Positions 8,446 to 21,112 of a DNA stretch of 32,281 bases are shown one piece after another. The notes under the pieces are model-generated. The model did no database searches. It saw nothing but the letters and a program-made list of their open reading frames with translations, and was not told the origin of the DNA. The stretch's first letter is position 1; every line of letters starts with the position of its first letter. The stretch covers positions 1-32,281 of the forward strand of contig NZ_JANHKS010000056.1 in the NCBI RefSeq assembly GCF_028682175.1. The letters run 5' to 3'. The DNA comes from Pseudomonas putida. GTDB taxonomy: Bacteria; Pseudomonadota; Gammaproteobacteria; Pseudomonadales; Pseudomonadaceae. The translations under genes were made by a program, and so were the position numbers.

Positions 8446-8904
8446 TCAGTCAAACGTGGGAATAATGTTGGCTTTGTCGATCAGATCGATCGGCAACAGG
8501 TATTCATGGGCATCCACTTGCACCACGACATCCTGCTCCTCCACCCCGCGGAGAAGGCCTTGAAAGTTGCGCCGACCCTCGAAGGGCGAACGCAGCTTTA
8601 TCTTCACTTGTTCCCCGGCAAAGGCTGCAAACTGCTCGATCGTGAACAGCGGGCGTTCCATGCCAGGAGAAGAAACTTCGAGCGTATATTCGGAGCTGAT
8701 CGGATCTTCTACGTCCAGAACACCGCTGATCTGACGGCTGACGATGGCACAATCGTCCACCAGCACGCCGCCCTCTTTATCGATATAAACGCGCAACATT
8801 GAGTGACGACCCTGGGCCGAAAACTCGATACCCCAGCATTCATAGCCAAGGGCCACGACCACCGGGGCCAACAAGGCCTGCAACTGTTCTAGCTTGCTCG
8901 ACAC
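8446..8904 (-). CDS. rimP: Ribosome maturation factor RimP
   Basis: RimP assists early 30S assembly, in particular docking of S12 and S19. I place the start at the GTG at 8904 (MSSKLEQLQALLAPVVVALG), giving 152 residues, the normal Pseudomonas length. The open frame runs 52 codons further upstream but that part crosses terminator hairpins and the initiator tRNA, so it cannot be coding. GGGG just upstream can serve as ribosome site. Conserved features include GYECWGIEF and the SSPGMERPL motif. It heads the rimP-nusA-infB series. Confidence 0.96.
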   Translation of the reverse strand: MSSKLEQLQALLAPVVVALGYECWGIEFSAQGRHSMLRVYIDKEGGVLVDDCAIVSRQISGVLDVEDPISSEYTLEVSSPGMERPLFTIEQFAAFAGEQVKIKLRSPFEGRRNFQGLLRGVEEQDVVVQVDAHEYLLPIDLIDKANIIPTFD

Positions 8905-8932
8905 CTGAACCCCCTCGTGCATGCTGTGCAAT

Positions 8933-8954
8933 AAAAAATGGGCAAAGCGCCCAT
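8933..8954 (-). terminator. Tandem terminator hairpin 3 (nearest rimP)
   Basis: On the minus strand ATGGGC/GCCCAT forms a stem followed by a run of six T. It lies 29 bases upstream of the rimP start and is the last of three consecutive terminator-like hairpins after the initiator tRNA. Confidence 0.75.
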
Positions 8955-8958
8955 CATG

Positions 8959-8982
8959 AAAAACGCCGTCGAAAAACGGCGT
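8959..8982 (-). terminator. Tandem terminator hairpin 2
   Basis: A perfect ACGCCGT/ACGGCGT stem with a TTTTCG loop is followed on the minus strand by five T. It is the middle one of three hairpins between tRNA-fMet and rimP. Confidence 0.8.
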
Positions 8983-9001
8983 AATAGAGTGTCCAGCTAA
9001 C

Positions 9002-9023
9002 AAAAAGCCCCTGAAAAGGGGCT
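9002..9023 (-). terminator. Tandem terminator hairpin 1 (after tRNA-fMet)
   Basis: AGCCCC/GGGGCT arms, six-base loop, then five T on the minus strand. It begins 11 bases past the CCA end of the initiator tRNA and should end most tRNA transcripts. Transcription into rimP must read through this and two further hairpins unless an unseen promoter lies between. Confidence 0.85.
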
Positions 9024-9033
9024 CCGCTAAAAC

Positions 9034-9110
<77 letters not shown>

Positions 9111-9126
9111 ACAAAGCTGGGGCGGA

Positions 9127-9155
9127 AGTATACGACCGAACCCGCTCGGGGTCAA
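9127..9155 (-). promoter_or_regulatory. Strong sigma-70 promoter of tRNA-fMet
   Basis: TTGACC (9155-9150), a 17-base spacer and TATACT (9132-9127) make a near-consensus promoter on the minus strand, with the predicted start about 10 bases before the mature tRNA. The stretch after the -10 box (TCCGCCCC) is G/C-rich, the discriminator type found at stringently controlled stable-RNA promoters. Confidence 0.85.
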
Positions 9156-9174
9156 TCTGACACATCCACCTACA

Positions 9175-9196
9175 AGAAAGCCCGCTATTGCGGGCT
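9175..9196 (-). terminator. Terminator of tRNA-Leu
   Basis: AGCCCGC/GCGGGCT arms with an AATA loop followed by TTCTT on the minus strand, 11 bases past the tRNA-Leu CCA end. The U-tract is interrupted by one C. Confidence 0.8.
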
Positions 9197-9207
9197 CACT
9201 TGTTAAT

Positions 9208-9293
9208 TGGTACCGAGAAGGGGACTCGAACCCCTACACCCTATGGGCACAACCACCTCAAGGTTGCGTGTCTACCAATTCCACCACCTCGGC
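9208..9293 (-). tRNA. tRNA-Leu (GAG)
   Basis: An 86-base class II tRNA with a long variable arm and encoded CCA (9208-9210). The anticodon loop CTTGAGG gives anticodon GAG (9259-9257), reading CUU/CUC leucine codons. The D-arm and the GTTCGAGTC T-loop are standard. It lies 45 bases after secG and, like the initiator tRNA, has its own promoter and terminator. Confidence 0.97.
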
Positions 9294-9314
9294 ATTAACT
9301 CTTTTTGCAGCCCC

Positions 9315-9342
9315 AATATATCAGCTGCGAATCCCGTGTTAC
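9315..9342 (-). promoter_or_regulatory. Likely promoter of tRNA-Leu, overlapping the secG stop codon
   Basis: On the minus strand GTAACA (9342-9337) is followed by 16 bases and TATATT (9320-9315), then a G/C-rich GGGGCTGC discriminator. The -35 box contains the secG stop codon (9341-9339). The -35 match is 4 of 6, so the call rests mainly on the -10 box and position. Confidence 0.55.
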
Positions 9343-9722
9343 TTCTGTTCTGGAGCGGCAGGAACGTCAGCTGGAGCAGCGGCTGGTTTCTGTTGCCCTT
9401 CCAGGACCGGAACATCATCTGCTGCCGGCTTTTGTTTCACTTCAAGTACCGCTGGATCTGGCAAACCTACTTGAGTCAGCTGGTGAGCTTTCTCTTTAGC
9501 AAAGTAACCTAACCCCAAGCTGGTTATGAAAAAACATGCAGCTAGTATAGCAGTAAACTTACTAAGAAAGGTAGAGGAACCTTGGCTTCCGAAGACAGTA
9601 TTTGATGCACCTGCTCCGAACGACGCGCCAGCGTCCGCACCTTTACCCTGCTGCAGCAATACCAGAGCAACAACGCCCAGCGCACCCAGCAGATGAAGAA
9701 CGACTACGACTGTTTCCAGCAT
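9339..9722 (-). CDS. secG: Protein translocase subunit SecG
   Basis: SecG is the small auxiliary subunit of the SecYEG channel in the inner membrane. The 127-residue product has the two expected membrane segments (about residues 3-22 and 55-73) separated by the conserved loop GKGADAGASFGAGASNTVFG. The C-terminal tail (about 85-127), rich in Pro, Ala, Lys and Gln, is longer than in short SecG proteins and probably flexible. The gene starts 3 bases after tpiA, so the two are cotranscribed. Confidence 0.97.
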   Translation of the reverse strand: MLETVVVVLHLLGALGVVALVLLQQGKGADAGASFGAGASNTVFGSQGSSTFLSKFTAILAACFFITSLGLGYFAKEKAHQLTQVGLPDPAVLEVKQKPAADDVPVLEGQQKPAAAPADVPAAPEQK

Positions 9723-9725
9723 TTT

Positions 9726-10481
9726 TCAGTTTCCCGCGGCGCGAATGATCGCACCGAACTCATCTGCATTCAGGGAAGCTCCACCAATGAGCCCCCCATC
9801 GATATCCGGCATGCTGAACAGCTCAGCCGCATTGGCCGCCTTCACGCTGCCGCCATATAGAAGCCGCACACCTTGCGCGACTTCAGAATTCTCTTTCGCC
9901 AACTGCGCACGAATCGCTGCGTGCACTTCCTGCGCCTGTTCCGGCGAGGCTGTCAGCCCGGTGCCAATGGCCCAGACCGGCTCGTAGGCAACTACCGCAT
10001 TCACGAAAGCTTCGATGCCGAGCTCTTCGATGATGCTGTCGAGCTGTTGCCCGACAACTTCAAGCGTCTTGCCAGCTTCGCGCTCTTCGAGCGTCTCGCC
10101 GATGCAGAGCACCGGCACCAGGCCGCTTGCCTGGGCTGCCGCGAACTTGCGGTTCAGGACCCCGTTACCTTCGCCCATGATCTGGCGACGTTCCGAGTGA
10201 CCTACAAGCACCAGCTTGCAACCTGCATCAGCCAGCTGAGTCGGCGACACTTCGCCAGTCAGCGCACCCTGCCCTGCTTCGTGTGCGCAGTTCTGCGCAC
10301 CCACAGAGATCGGTTGCTCTTCAAGGCACTCAACAACGAAGCTGAGGTGCAGACTCGAAGGAAACACTGCAACGTCGACACCGTCGGGAATGGCCATGTT
10401 GGCCAACCCCTCGACCAGCTCAGCGACGCTGGCGCAGGTACCGTGCATCTTCCAGTTACCAGCTACCATAGGGCGACGCAT
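9726..10481 (-). CDS. tpiA: Triosephosphate isomerase
   Basis: TpiA interconverts dihydroxyacetone phosphate and glyceraldehyde 3-phosphate in the cytosol. The 251-residue product carries the catalytic residues: Lys11 in GNWKMH, His95 in LVGHSERR, and Glu167 in AYEPVWAIGTG; the phosphate-binding LLYGGSVKAANA loop is near the end. Start ATG at 10481 behind a GAGGT site. It lies between glmM (66-base spacer) and secG (3 bases); the glmM-tpiA-secG order is common in Pseudomonas. Confidence 0.98.
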   Translation of the reverse strand: MRRPMVAGNWKMHGTCASVAELVEGLANMAIPDGVDVAVFPSSLHLSFVVECLEEQPISVGAQNCAHEAGQGALTGEVSPTQLADAGCKLVLVGHSERRQIMGEGNGVLNRKFAAAQASGLVPVLCIGETLEEREAGKTLEVVGQQLDSIIEELGIEAFVNAVVAYEPVWAIGTGLTASPEQAQEVHAAIRAQLAKENSEVAQGVRLLYGGSVKAANAAELFSMPDIDGGLIGGASLNADEFGAIIRAAGN

Positions 10482-10547
10482 GCTGTACCTCGTCGGTCAA
10501 AGTGGGCGCAGATGTTACCCAACAGTTTCAACACTGGCAAGCCGAAA

Positions 10548-11891
10548 TCAGGCACAAACTTCAGCAACCAGTTTTGCCAGTTCATCGGCGTAGCCGGCGA
10601 CCTGTGTTTCGTCCTCGCCTTCGACCATCACACGCACCAGAGGCTCTGTCCCGGACTTGCGCAACAGCACGCGGCCACGACCGCCCATGGCCGCGGTGAC
10701 GCGATCACAGGCTTCCTTGACGGCCGGGTGCTGCACAGGGTCCACGCTGCCGCCTTCGAAGCGGACGTTGACCAGTACCTGCGGGCATTTCTTCAGGCCC
10801 TGACGCGACTCGGCCAGGCTTTGACCGGTACGCTTGAGCGCCAGCAATACCTGCAGCGCGGCGATGATCGCATCACCGGTGGTGGTGTGCTGGAAGCACA
10901 CGACATGGCCGGAGTTCTCGCCACCGACCTGCCAGTTGCGCTCCAGCAGCTCGGCGATCACATAGCGGTCGCCGACGTTGGCGCGCACGAAAGGAATGTT
11001 CAGGTCCGCCAGCGCCAGCTCCAGCCCCAGGTTGCTCATCAGGGTGCCGACGACGCCACCCTGCAAGCGGCCGCGCTCGTGCAGATCACGGGCAATGACA
11101 TAGAGCAGTTCGTCACCATCGACGATCGCGCCGGTGTGATCGACCATCAACACCCGGTCGCCGTCGCCGTCGAAGCCAATCCCAAGGTCCGCTTTCTCGG
11201 CAACCACGGCCGCCTGCAGGGCGCCCATGTGCGTCGAGCCGCAGTCATCGTTGATGTTCAGGCCATTGGGCGCAGCCGACAGCACGGTGACCTGGGCGCC
11301 CAGCTCACGGAAGACGTTCGGGGCCACTTTGTAGGTAGCGCCATGGGCGCAGTCGATCACCAGCTTGAGGCCGGCAAAGTTGGTGCTGGTCGGCACGCTG
11401 CTCTTGCAGAATTCGATGTAGCGGCCTGCGGCGTCGTTGATCCGCGAGACTTTGCCCAGGTGCTCGGACTCCACGACGGTCATCGGCGCGTCGAGCAATT
11501 CTTCGATCATCATTTCCACTTCGTCAGGGAGCTTGGTGCCCTGGCCCGAGAAGAACTTGATGCCGTTGTCGTGATGAGGGTTGTGCGATGCGCTGATGAC
11601 GATCCCCGCCTGGGCGTGGAACGTGCGGGTCAGGTAGGCGATGGCAGGCGTCGGCATCGGGCCGAGCAGCATCACGTCGGCGCCAGCGGCAGACAGGCCG
11701 GCCTCAAGCGCGGATTCGAACATGTAGCCGGAAATCCGCGTGTCTTTGCCCACCAGGATCTTGCACGCACCCATCTTGCGGAAGGCCATGCCGGCCGCCC
11801 AGCCCAGCTTGAGCATGAAATCGGGAGTGATCGGGAATTGGCCTACACGACCGCGAATGCCGTCTGTTCCGAAATATTTTCTAGTACTCAT
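10548..11891 (-). CDS. glmM: Phosphoglucosamine mutase
   Basis: GlmM converts glucosamine 6-phosphate to glucosamine 1-phosphate, feeding UDP-GlcNAc for peptidoglycan and lipopolysaccharide. I place the start at the ATG at 11891 (MSTRKYFGTDGIRGRVGQFP), giving 447 residues; the open frame extends 14 codons upstream, but that segment overlaps the end of folP and is not conserved. The active-site phosphoserine is Ser102 in ISASHNP, the metal loop is GFDGDGDR, and RKSGTEPLVRVM near the C-terminus binds phosphate. The gene begins 16 bases after folP. Confidence 0.97.
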   Translation of the reverse strand: MSTRKYFGTDGIRGRVGQFPITPDFMLKLGWAAGMAFRKMGACKILVGKDTRISGYMFESALEAGLSAAGADVMLLGPMPTPAIAYLTRTFHAQAGIVISASHNPHHDNGIKFFSGQGTKLPDEVEMMIEELLDAPMTVVESEHLGKVSRINDAAGRYIEFCKSSVPTSTNFAGLKLVIDCAHGATYKVAPNVFRELGAQVTVLSAAPNGLNINDDCGSTHMGALQAAVVAEKADLGIGFDGDGDRVLMVDHTGAIVDGDELLYVIARDLHERGRLQGGVVGTLMSNLGLELALADLNIPFVRANVGDRYVIAELLERNWQVGGENSGHVVCFQHTTTGDAIIAALQVLLALKRTGQSLAESRQGLKKCPQVLVNVRFEGGSVDPVQHPAVKEACDRVTAAMGGRGRVLLRKSGTEPLVRVMVEGEDETQVAGYADELAKLVAEVCA

Positions 11892-11907
11892 GGGTGCTCC
11901 AGATTTC

Positions 11908-12759
11908 TTATTTTGCCGATTCAACAGCAGCAATCATGCGCACGACGTCGACGGTTTGCGCCACGTCATGCACACGTAAAATTCTCGCGCCCTTGGCCAT
12001 GGCCATGCCCGCCAGGGCGAGCGCGCCGTAAAGACGCTGATCCACAGGTTTATCCAGCACCTTGCCGATCATGCTCTTGCGCGATACACCCACCAGCAAA
12101 GGCCGCCCCAGCGCGTGCAGGGCCTCCATGTGCTTGAACAGGCTCAGGTTGTGGTCCAACGTTTTGGCGAAGCCGAAGCCGGGATCGAGGATGATCTTCT
12201 CGGCCGCGATCCCCGCCGCGATGCAGGCGTCCATACGCTCACGCAGGAACGAGGCGACCTCGCCCGTCACGTCATCGTAATGAGGCGCGTCCTGCATGTC
12301 GGTCGGCTCGCCACGCATGTGCATCAGGCACACCGGAAGACCGGTGGCCACAGCCGCATCGAGGGCGCCATCACGACGCAGCGAACGCACGTCGTTGATG
12401 AGACCGGCACCCAGGCGGGCCGTTTCGCGCATCACAGCTGGCGTCGAGGTGTCCACCGAGATGACCACATCGAGTTCGCGATTGATCGCTTCGACGATGG
12501 GCGCAACACGCTCCATTTCCTCGACAGGCGATACCGCACGGGCCCCGGGCCGGGTGGACTCGCCACCGACGTCGATCAGGGTCGCCCCTGCCGCAACCAT
12601 CTCCTCGGCGTGACGCAATGCAAGATCGCGCTGGGCGAAACGCCCGCCATCGGAGAACGAATCCGGAGTGATGTTGAGGATTCCCATGACGTGGGTCCGG
12701 GACAAATCAAGAACCCGGTTGCCGCAAGGCAACCGGGTCGGGTACAGCGCAGAAGTCAT
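11908..12759 (-). CDS. folP: Dihydropteroate synthase
   Basis: FolP condenses 4-aminobenzoate with dihydropterin pyrophosphate in folate synthesis and is the sulfonamide target. The 283-residue product is a TIM-barrel protein with the signature MGILNITPDSFSDGG (about 25-39), DVGGESTRPGA, the DPGFGFAKT pterin-binding segment and GVSRKSMIG. It starts 8 bases after ftsH and ends 16 before glmM. The ftsH-folP-glmM arrangement is the conserved one in gammaproteobacteria. Confidence 0.97.
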   Translation of the reverse strand: MTSALYPTRLPCGNRVLDLSRTHVMGILNITPDSFSDGGRFAQRDLALRHAEEMVAAGATLIDVGGESTRPGARAVSPVEEMERVAPIVEAINRELDVVISVDTSTPAVMRETARLGAGLINDVRSLRRDGALDAAVATGLPVCLMHMRGEPTDMQDAPHYDDVTGEVASFLRERMDACIAAGIAAEKIILDPGFGFAKTLDHNLSLFKHMEALHALGRPLLVGVSRKSMIGKVLDKPVDQRLYGALALAGMAMAKGARILRVHDVAQTVDVVRMIAAVESAK

Positions 12760-12767
12760 GTCAGGCC

Positions 12768-14687
<1,920 letters not shown>

Positions 14688-14707
14688 TTAGCTACCCTCT
14701 GAAGCGA

Positions 14708-14722
14708 GCTCCACGCTGGAGC
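14708..14722 (-). other. Hairpin in the ftsH 5' leader
   Basis: GCTCCA-GCG-TGGAGC forms a perfect 6-bp hairpin that extends to 10 bp with one mismatch. It lies about 20 bases upstream of the ftsH start, in the 169-base rlmE-ftsH spacer. I saw no clear sigma-32 box in that spacer and no convincing terminator after rlmE. Confidence 0.4.
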
Positions 14723-14856
14723 GCGCCTCGCATGATATTCACCGGCCTAACTTACTACAGATCCTACAGGTGTGGCAGGCGGCGTCTGTAACCCTTTGTG
14801 AAACATTGACTACAAGATGTTCGTTACGCTTGGTAAATAAAGCCATTTGAAAAAAG

Positions 14857-15516
14857 CTATTGCCCTTGCTCAAAGTCGGCCGGTGCCTCATAACCGCCCT
14901 TGAAACCGCGCCCCAGCAGGTACTGCTCGCGGGAACGGTCGCGGGACGACGTCGGCTTGCGCATCTGCACCTTGTCGAACATTTTGCGCACTTCCTTGTG
15001 GTAGACATCGAAGCCTTCACCCTGGAAGACCTTGATGAGAAAATCACCACCCGGACGCAGAACCCGACCTGCAAGGTCAAGCGCCAGCTCACAAAGGAAC
15101 ATGGCGCGTGGCATATCCACGGCGCTCAATCCACTCATATTGGGGGCCATATCGGAAATCACAAGGTCTACTTGCGTATTACCGATGGCCGCGAGGATCT
15201 GGCGGAACACTTCATCCTCGGTGAAATCCCCCTGAATGAAGGTCACATCAGGGATGCTGTCCATCTCAAGGATGTCGGATGCGATAAGCCGGCCTTGCCC
15301 ACCAATCAGACGACTGGTCACCTGGGACCAGCCTCCGGGCGCCGCGCCGAGGTCGACCACGGTCATGCCGGGACGGATCAGCCGGTCCTTTTCCTGGATC
15401 TCAAGAAGCTTGTAGCTCGCACGCGAGCGGTAGCCGTCCTTCTGCGCCTGTTTGACGAAAGGATCGTTGAAATGTTCTCTCAGCCAGTTATGGCTGCTTT
15501 TGGAACGCTGCGCCAC
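14857..15516 (-). CDS. rlmE: 23S rRNA (uridine-2'-O)-methyltransferase RlmE
   Basis: RlmE (RrmJ/FtsJ) methylates the 2'-O of U2552 in the A-loop of 23S rRNA on the 50S subunit, using S-adenosylmethionine; in E. coli it is heat-shock induced. The 219-residue product has the SAM motif VVDLGAAPGGWSQ (about 53-65) and the K-D-K-E catalytic set (Lys36, Asp122 in SDMAPN, Lys162 in LIKVFQG, and a C-terminal Glu in SREQYLL). The start is GTG at 15516 with GAGG 7 bases upstream. It precedes ftsH, as in E. coli, and is divergent from yhbY. Confidence 0.96.
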   Translation of the reverse strand: MAQRSKSSHNWLREHFNDPFVKQAQKDGYRSRASYKLLEIQEKDRLIRPGMTVVDLGAAPGGWSQVTSRLIGGQGRLIASDILEMDSIPDVTFIQGDFTEDEVFRQILAAIGNTQVDLVISDMAPNMSGLSAVDMPRAMFLCELALDLAGRVLRPGGDFLIKVFQGEGFDVYHKEVRKMFDKVQMRKPTSSRDRSREQYLLGRGFKGGYEAPADFEQGQ

Positions 15517-15572
15517 TGGGCACCTCGATGATAAGCGTCGTGATTAATTGGGCGGAGCCACGGGCCGTCGGG

Positions 15573-15578
15573 TAAAAT
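15573..15578 (+). promoter_or_regulatory. Possible -10 box for yhbY
   Basis: TAAAAT lies 40 bases before the yhbY start in the 102-base divergent spacer shared with rlmE. The upstream TTGGGC is 19 bases away, a poor -35. I see no better candidate. Confidence 0.35.
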
Positions 15579-15618
15579 GGCCACCAATTTTACAGAATCA
15601 GACGATAAGGGTCAGATT

Positions 15619-15927
15619 ATGCCGCTCAATAACGAGCAGAAGAAACAGTACAAGTCCATTGGACATGATTTGAAGCCGGTCCTGATGGTTGCAGGCAACG
15701 GCCTGAGCGAAGGCGTGCTGGGCGAACTTGAACGCGCCCTGGTCGATCATGAACTCATCAAGGTCCAGATCAAGCTCGAAGATCGCGACGAGCGTCGTGC
15801 CGTGATCGAAGAGCTGTGCAAGCAGGGCCGTGCGGAACTGGTTCAGACCATCGGCAAGATGGCGCTGATCTACCGCAAGAACCCTCAGCCGAACAAGCAA
15901 CTGTCCAACATTCACCGCTACAAGTAA
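15619..15927 (+). CDS. yhbY: CRS1-YhbY domain RNA-binding protein
   Basis: YhbY is a small single-domain RNA-binding protein associated with pre-50S ribosomal subunits. The product is 102 residues from the ATG at 15619 (MPLNNEQKKQYKSIGHDLKP); the open frame continues 14 codons upstream but without conservation. The CRS1-YhbY domain covers most of the protein, with the GxxG-type loop at VAGNGLSEGVLGELERAL and the basic end IYRKNPQPNK. AAGGG stands before the start. It is the only plus-strand gene between pnp and recN, convergent with greA. Confidence 0.94.
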   Translation: MPLNNEQKKQYKSIGHDLKPVLMVAGNGLSEGVLGELERALVDHELIKVQIKLEDRDERRAVIEELCKQGRAELVQTIGKMALIYRKNPQPNKQLSNIHRYK

Positions 15928-15936
15928 GGGTGATTC

Positions 15937-15968
15937 CGGTCAGCGGCGCGACCTGCGCGCCCTGACCG
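15937..15968. other. Strong inverted repeat between convergent yhbY and greA
   Basis: Thirteen base pairs (arms 15937-15950 and 15956-15968) with a single bulged C and a five-base loop, in the 130-base convergent spacer. There is no T-run on either side, so it is not a typical intrinsic terminator. It probably protects or defines the 3' ends of both transcripts. Confidence 0.5.
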
Positions 15969-16057
15969 AAACCGGACACGTCCGGCAAGACCTGCCAATA
16001 CCGACACATCTGCCCGCGAAACAGGCCACCGCCAGGCGACCTGCACGCAGGCATCGA

Positions 16058-16536
16058 TCAGATGTGCTTGACCTCGACGATCTCGTACTCGATCACACCG
16101 CTCGGGGTCTTGATCGCCACGACATCACCTTCTTCCTTGCCAATGATCGCCCGGGCGATCGGCGCGCCGACCGAAATCTTGCCCAGTTTGATATTGGCTT
16201 CGTCTTCACCCACGATCTGGTAGGTCACCTGCTCGTCAGTCTCGACGTTGGCCAGATCCACGGTGGTACCGAAGATCACCTTGCCGGTGTGGGCGATGGT
16301 GGTGACGTCAATCACCACCGAGTTCTGCAGACGGCCTTCGATGTCGCGGACACGCGCCTCGACCATGCCCTGCTCTTCGCGGGCAGCATGGTACTCGGCG
16401 TTTTCCTTGAGGTCGCCCAGCTCGCGGGCTTCACCGATTGCCTGACTCAAGCGCGGGCGCTCGACCTTGGACAGATGATGAAGCTCCTCTTCCAGGGCGC
16501 GAGCGCCCTGAACGGTCATCGGATATTTGGTAATGC

Positions 16537-16540
<4 letters not shown>
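16058..16540 (-). CDS. greA: Transcription elongation factor GreA
   Basis: GreA enters the RNA polymerase secondary channel and rescues backtracked complexes by stimulating transcript cleavage. The 160-residue product has the N-terminal coiled-coil (about 1-77) with the acidic tip GDLKENAEYHAAREEQG, where the conserved Asp and Glu reside, and the C-terminal FKBP-like domain. The start codon overlaps the carB stop by 4 bases (ATGA), so it is translationally coupled to carB and belongs to the carAB operon. Confidence 0.97.
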
Positions 16541-19758
<3,218 letters not shown>

Positions 19759-19812
19759 GGGTTGTCACTCGAATCCTGTGTCAGTCGGCTGAGCCGTCTT
19801 GAACATTCTCTG

Positions 19813-19856
19813 AGGTGCCGGGCGCAGTCGGACGTGGGTCCGGCGCCGCAGCACCT
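19813..19856 (-). other. Large imperfect hairpin between carA and carB
   Basis: AGGTGC (19813-19818) pairs with GCACCT (19851-19856), enclosing GGCGC/GCGCC and CGGAC/GTCCG segments around a short loop. No U-tract follows. In the 124-base spacer it may act as an mRNA stability or processing element. No ORF fits in this spacer. Confidence 0.5.
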
Positions 19857-19882
19857 GCTCGCTACAGTCGCAAGTCAGCCGC

Positions 19883-21019
19883 TTAGCGGCGCTTGGCCAT
19901 GGCTGTGATGAAGCGATCGAACAGCGGCGCGACGTCGTTCGGGCCCGGGCTCGCTTCAGGGTGACCCTGGAAGCTGAACGCGTCCTTGTCGGTGCGCTCG
20001 ATACCCTGCAGGGTACCGTCGAACAGCGACTTGTGGATGGCGCGCACATTGCCCGGCAGAGTGGCTTCGTCCACCGCAAAACCGTGGTTCTGGCTGGTGA
20101 TCATGACCACGCCGGTATCCAGATCCTGGACCGGGTGGTTGGCGCCGTGGTGGCCGTGGCCCATTTTGACAGTCTTGGCACCGGAGGCCAGGGCCAGCAA
20201 CTGGTGGCCCAGGCAGATGCCGAACACCGGAATCTGGGTTTCAAGGACTTCCTTGATGGCCTGGATAGCGTAGTCGCACGGCTCGGGGTCGCCAGGGCCG
20301 TTGGACAGGAACACGCCGTCCGGGTTGAGCGCCAGTACTTCGCTGGCTGGCGTCTGGGCCGGCACCACGGTCACGCGGCAGCCGCGCTCGACCAGCATGC
20401 GCAGGATGTTGGTCTTGACGCCGTAGTCGTAGGCAACCACGTTGTACGGCAGGTCAGCGGCAGCGATTTCAGGATGGCTGTCGGTTTTCAGGCTCCAGAC
20501 GCTGGAGCGCCACTCGTAGCTTTCCCTGGTGCTGACGACTTTCGCCAGGTCCATGCCCTTCAGGCCCGGGAAGCCGCGGGCTGCTGCGATCGCGGCCTCT
20601 TCGGAAATGTTGTCACCGGCCATGATGCAGCCGTTCTGTGCGCCTTTCTCACGCAGGATGCGGGTCAGGCGGCGGGTGTCGATGCCGGCGATGGCGACGA
20701 CGTTGTTGGCTTTCAGATAGTCAGCCAGGGACATCTTGTTACGCCAGTTGCTCGCTACCAGTGGCAGGTCACGAATCACCAGGCCCGCGGACCAGACGCG
20801 ATCGGATTCGGCATCTTCCGGCGTGGTGCCGGTGTTGCCGATGTGCGGGTAAGTCAGGGTGACGATTTGCTGGGCATAGGAAGGATCGGTAAGGATTTCC
20901 TGATAGCCGGTCATTGCGGTGTTGAACACCACCTCACCAACGGTCTGACCGTCGGCTCCAATGGCTTCGCCGCGAAAAATGCTGCCATCAGCAAGGGCGA
21001 GTATGGCTGGCTTAGTCAA
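19883..21019 (-). CDS. carA: Carbamoyl-phosphate synthase small subunit
   Basis: CarA is the glutaminase subunit that hydrolyses glutamine and channels ammonia to CarB. I place the start at the TTG at 21019 (MTKPAILALADGSIFRGEAI), preceded by a strong GGGAGGT site, giving 378 residues, the usual length. The class I amidotransferase domain has nucleophile Cys269 in FGICLGHQ, with His353 and Glu355 in GHPEAS. The frame is open for another 30 codons to an ATG at 21109, across the leader hairpin; that extension is not conserved CarA sequence. Pyrimidine and arginine control of carAB is established in pseudomonads. Confidence 0.97.
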   Translation of the reverse strand: MTKPAILALADGSIFRGEAIGADGQTVGEVVFNTAMTGYQEILTDPSYAQQIVTLTYPHIGNTGTTPEDAESDRVWSAGLVIRDLPLVASNWRNKMSLADYLKANNVVAIAGIDTRRLTRILREKGAQNGCIMAGDNISEEAAIAAARGFPGLKGMDLAKVVSTRESYEWRSSVWSLKTDSHPEIAAADLPYNVVAYDYGVKTNILRMLVERGCRVTVVPAQTPASEVLALNPDGVFLSNGPGDPEPCDYAIQAIKEVLETQIPVFGICLGHQLLALASGAKTVKMGHGHHGANHPVQDLDTGVVMITSQNHGFAVDEATLPGNVRAIHKSLFDGTLQGIERTDKDAFSFQGHPEASPGPNDVAPLFDRFITAMAKRR

Positions 21020-21062
21020 GAAGACCTCCCGTAATAAAGCCTGAAAGGGCGATCGCAGGTTG

Positions 21063-21105
21063 TAAAAAAGCGGAATGACGTATAGACACGTCACCCCGCT
21101 TTTTT
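21063..21105 (-). terminator. Terminator-like hairpin in the carA leader
   Basis: On the minus strand GCGG, then TGACGT-GTCTAT-ACGTCA, then CCGC form a stem with a small internal mismatch, flanked by an A-run on the 5' side and TTTTTT on the 3' side (symmetrical, so active in either direction). It ends about 44 bases before the carA start. It is either a carA attenuator or a second barrier to read-through from dapB. Confidence 0.7.
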
Positions 21106-21112
21106 TCATCGA

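Noticed and set aside
9873..12137. 754-codon plus-strand frame across tpiA, glmM and folP
   Set aside because: It runs antisense through three clear genes and their spacers and shows no family features.
21020..21109. N-terminal extension of CarA by 30 residues from the ATG at 21109
   Set aside because: The ATG is only 3 bases from the candidate -10 box, the segment encodes the hairpin, and TTG at 21019 has a strong ribosome site and the conserved N-terminus. Kept only as a leader observation.
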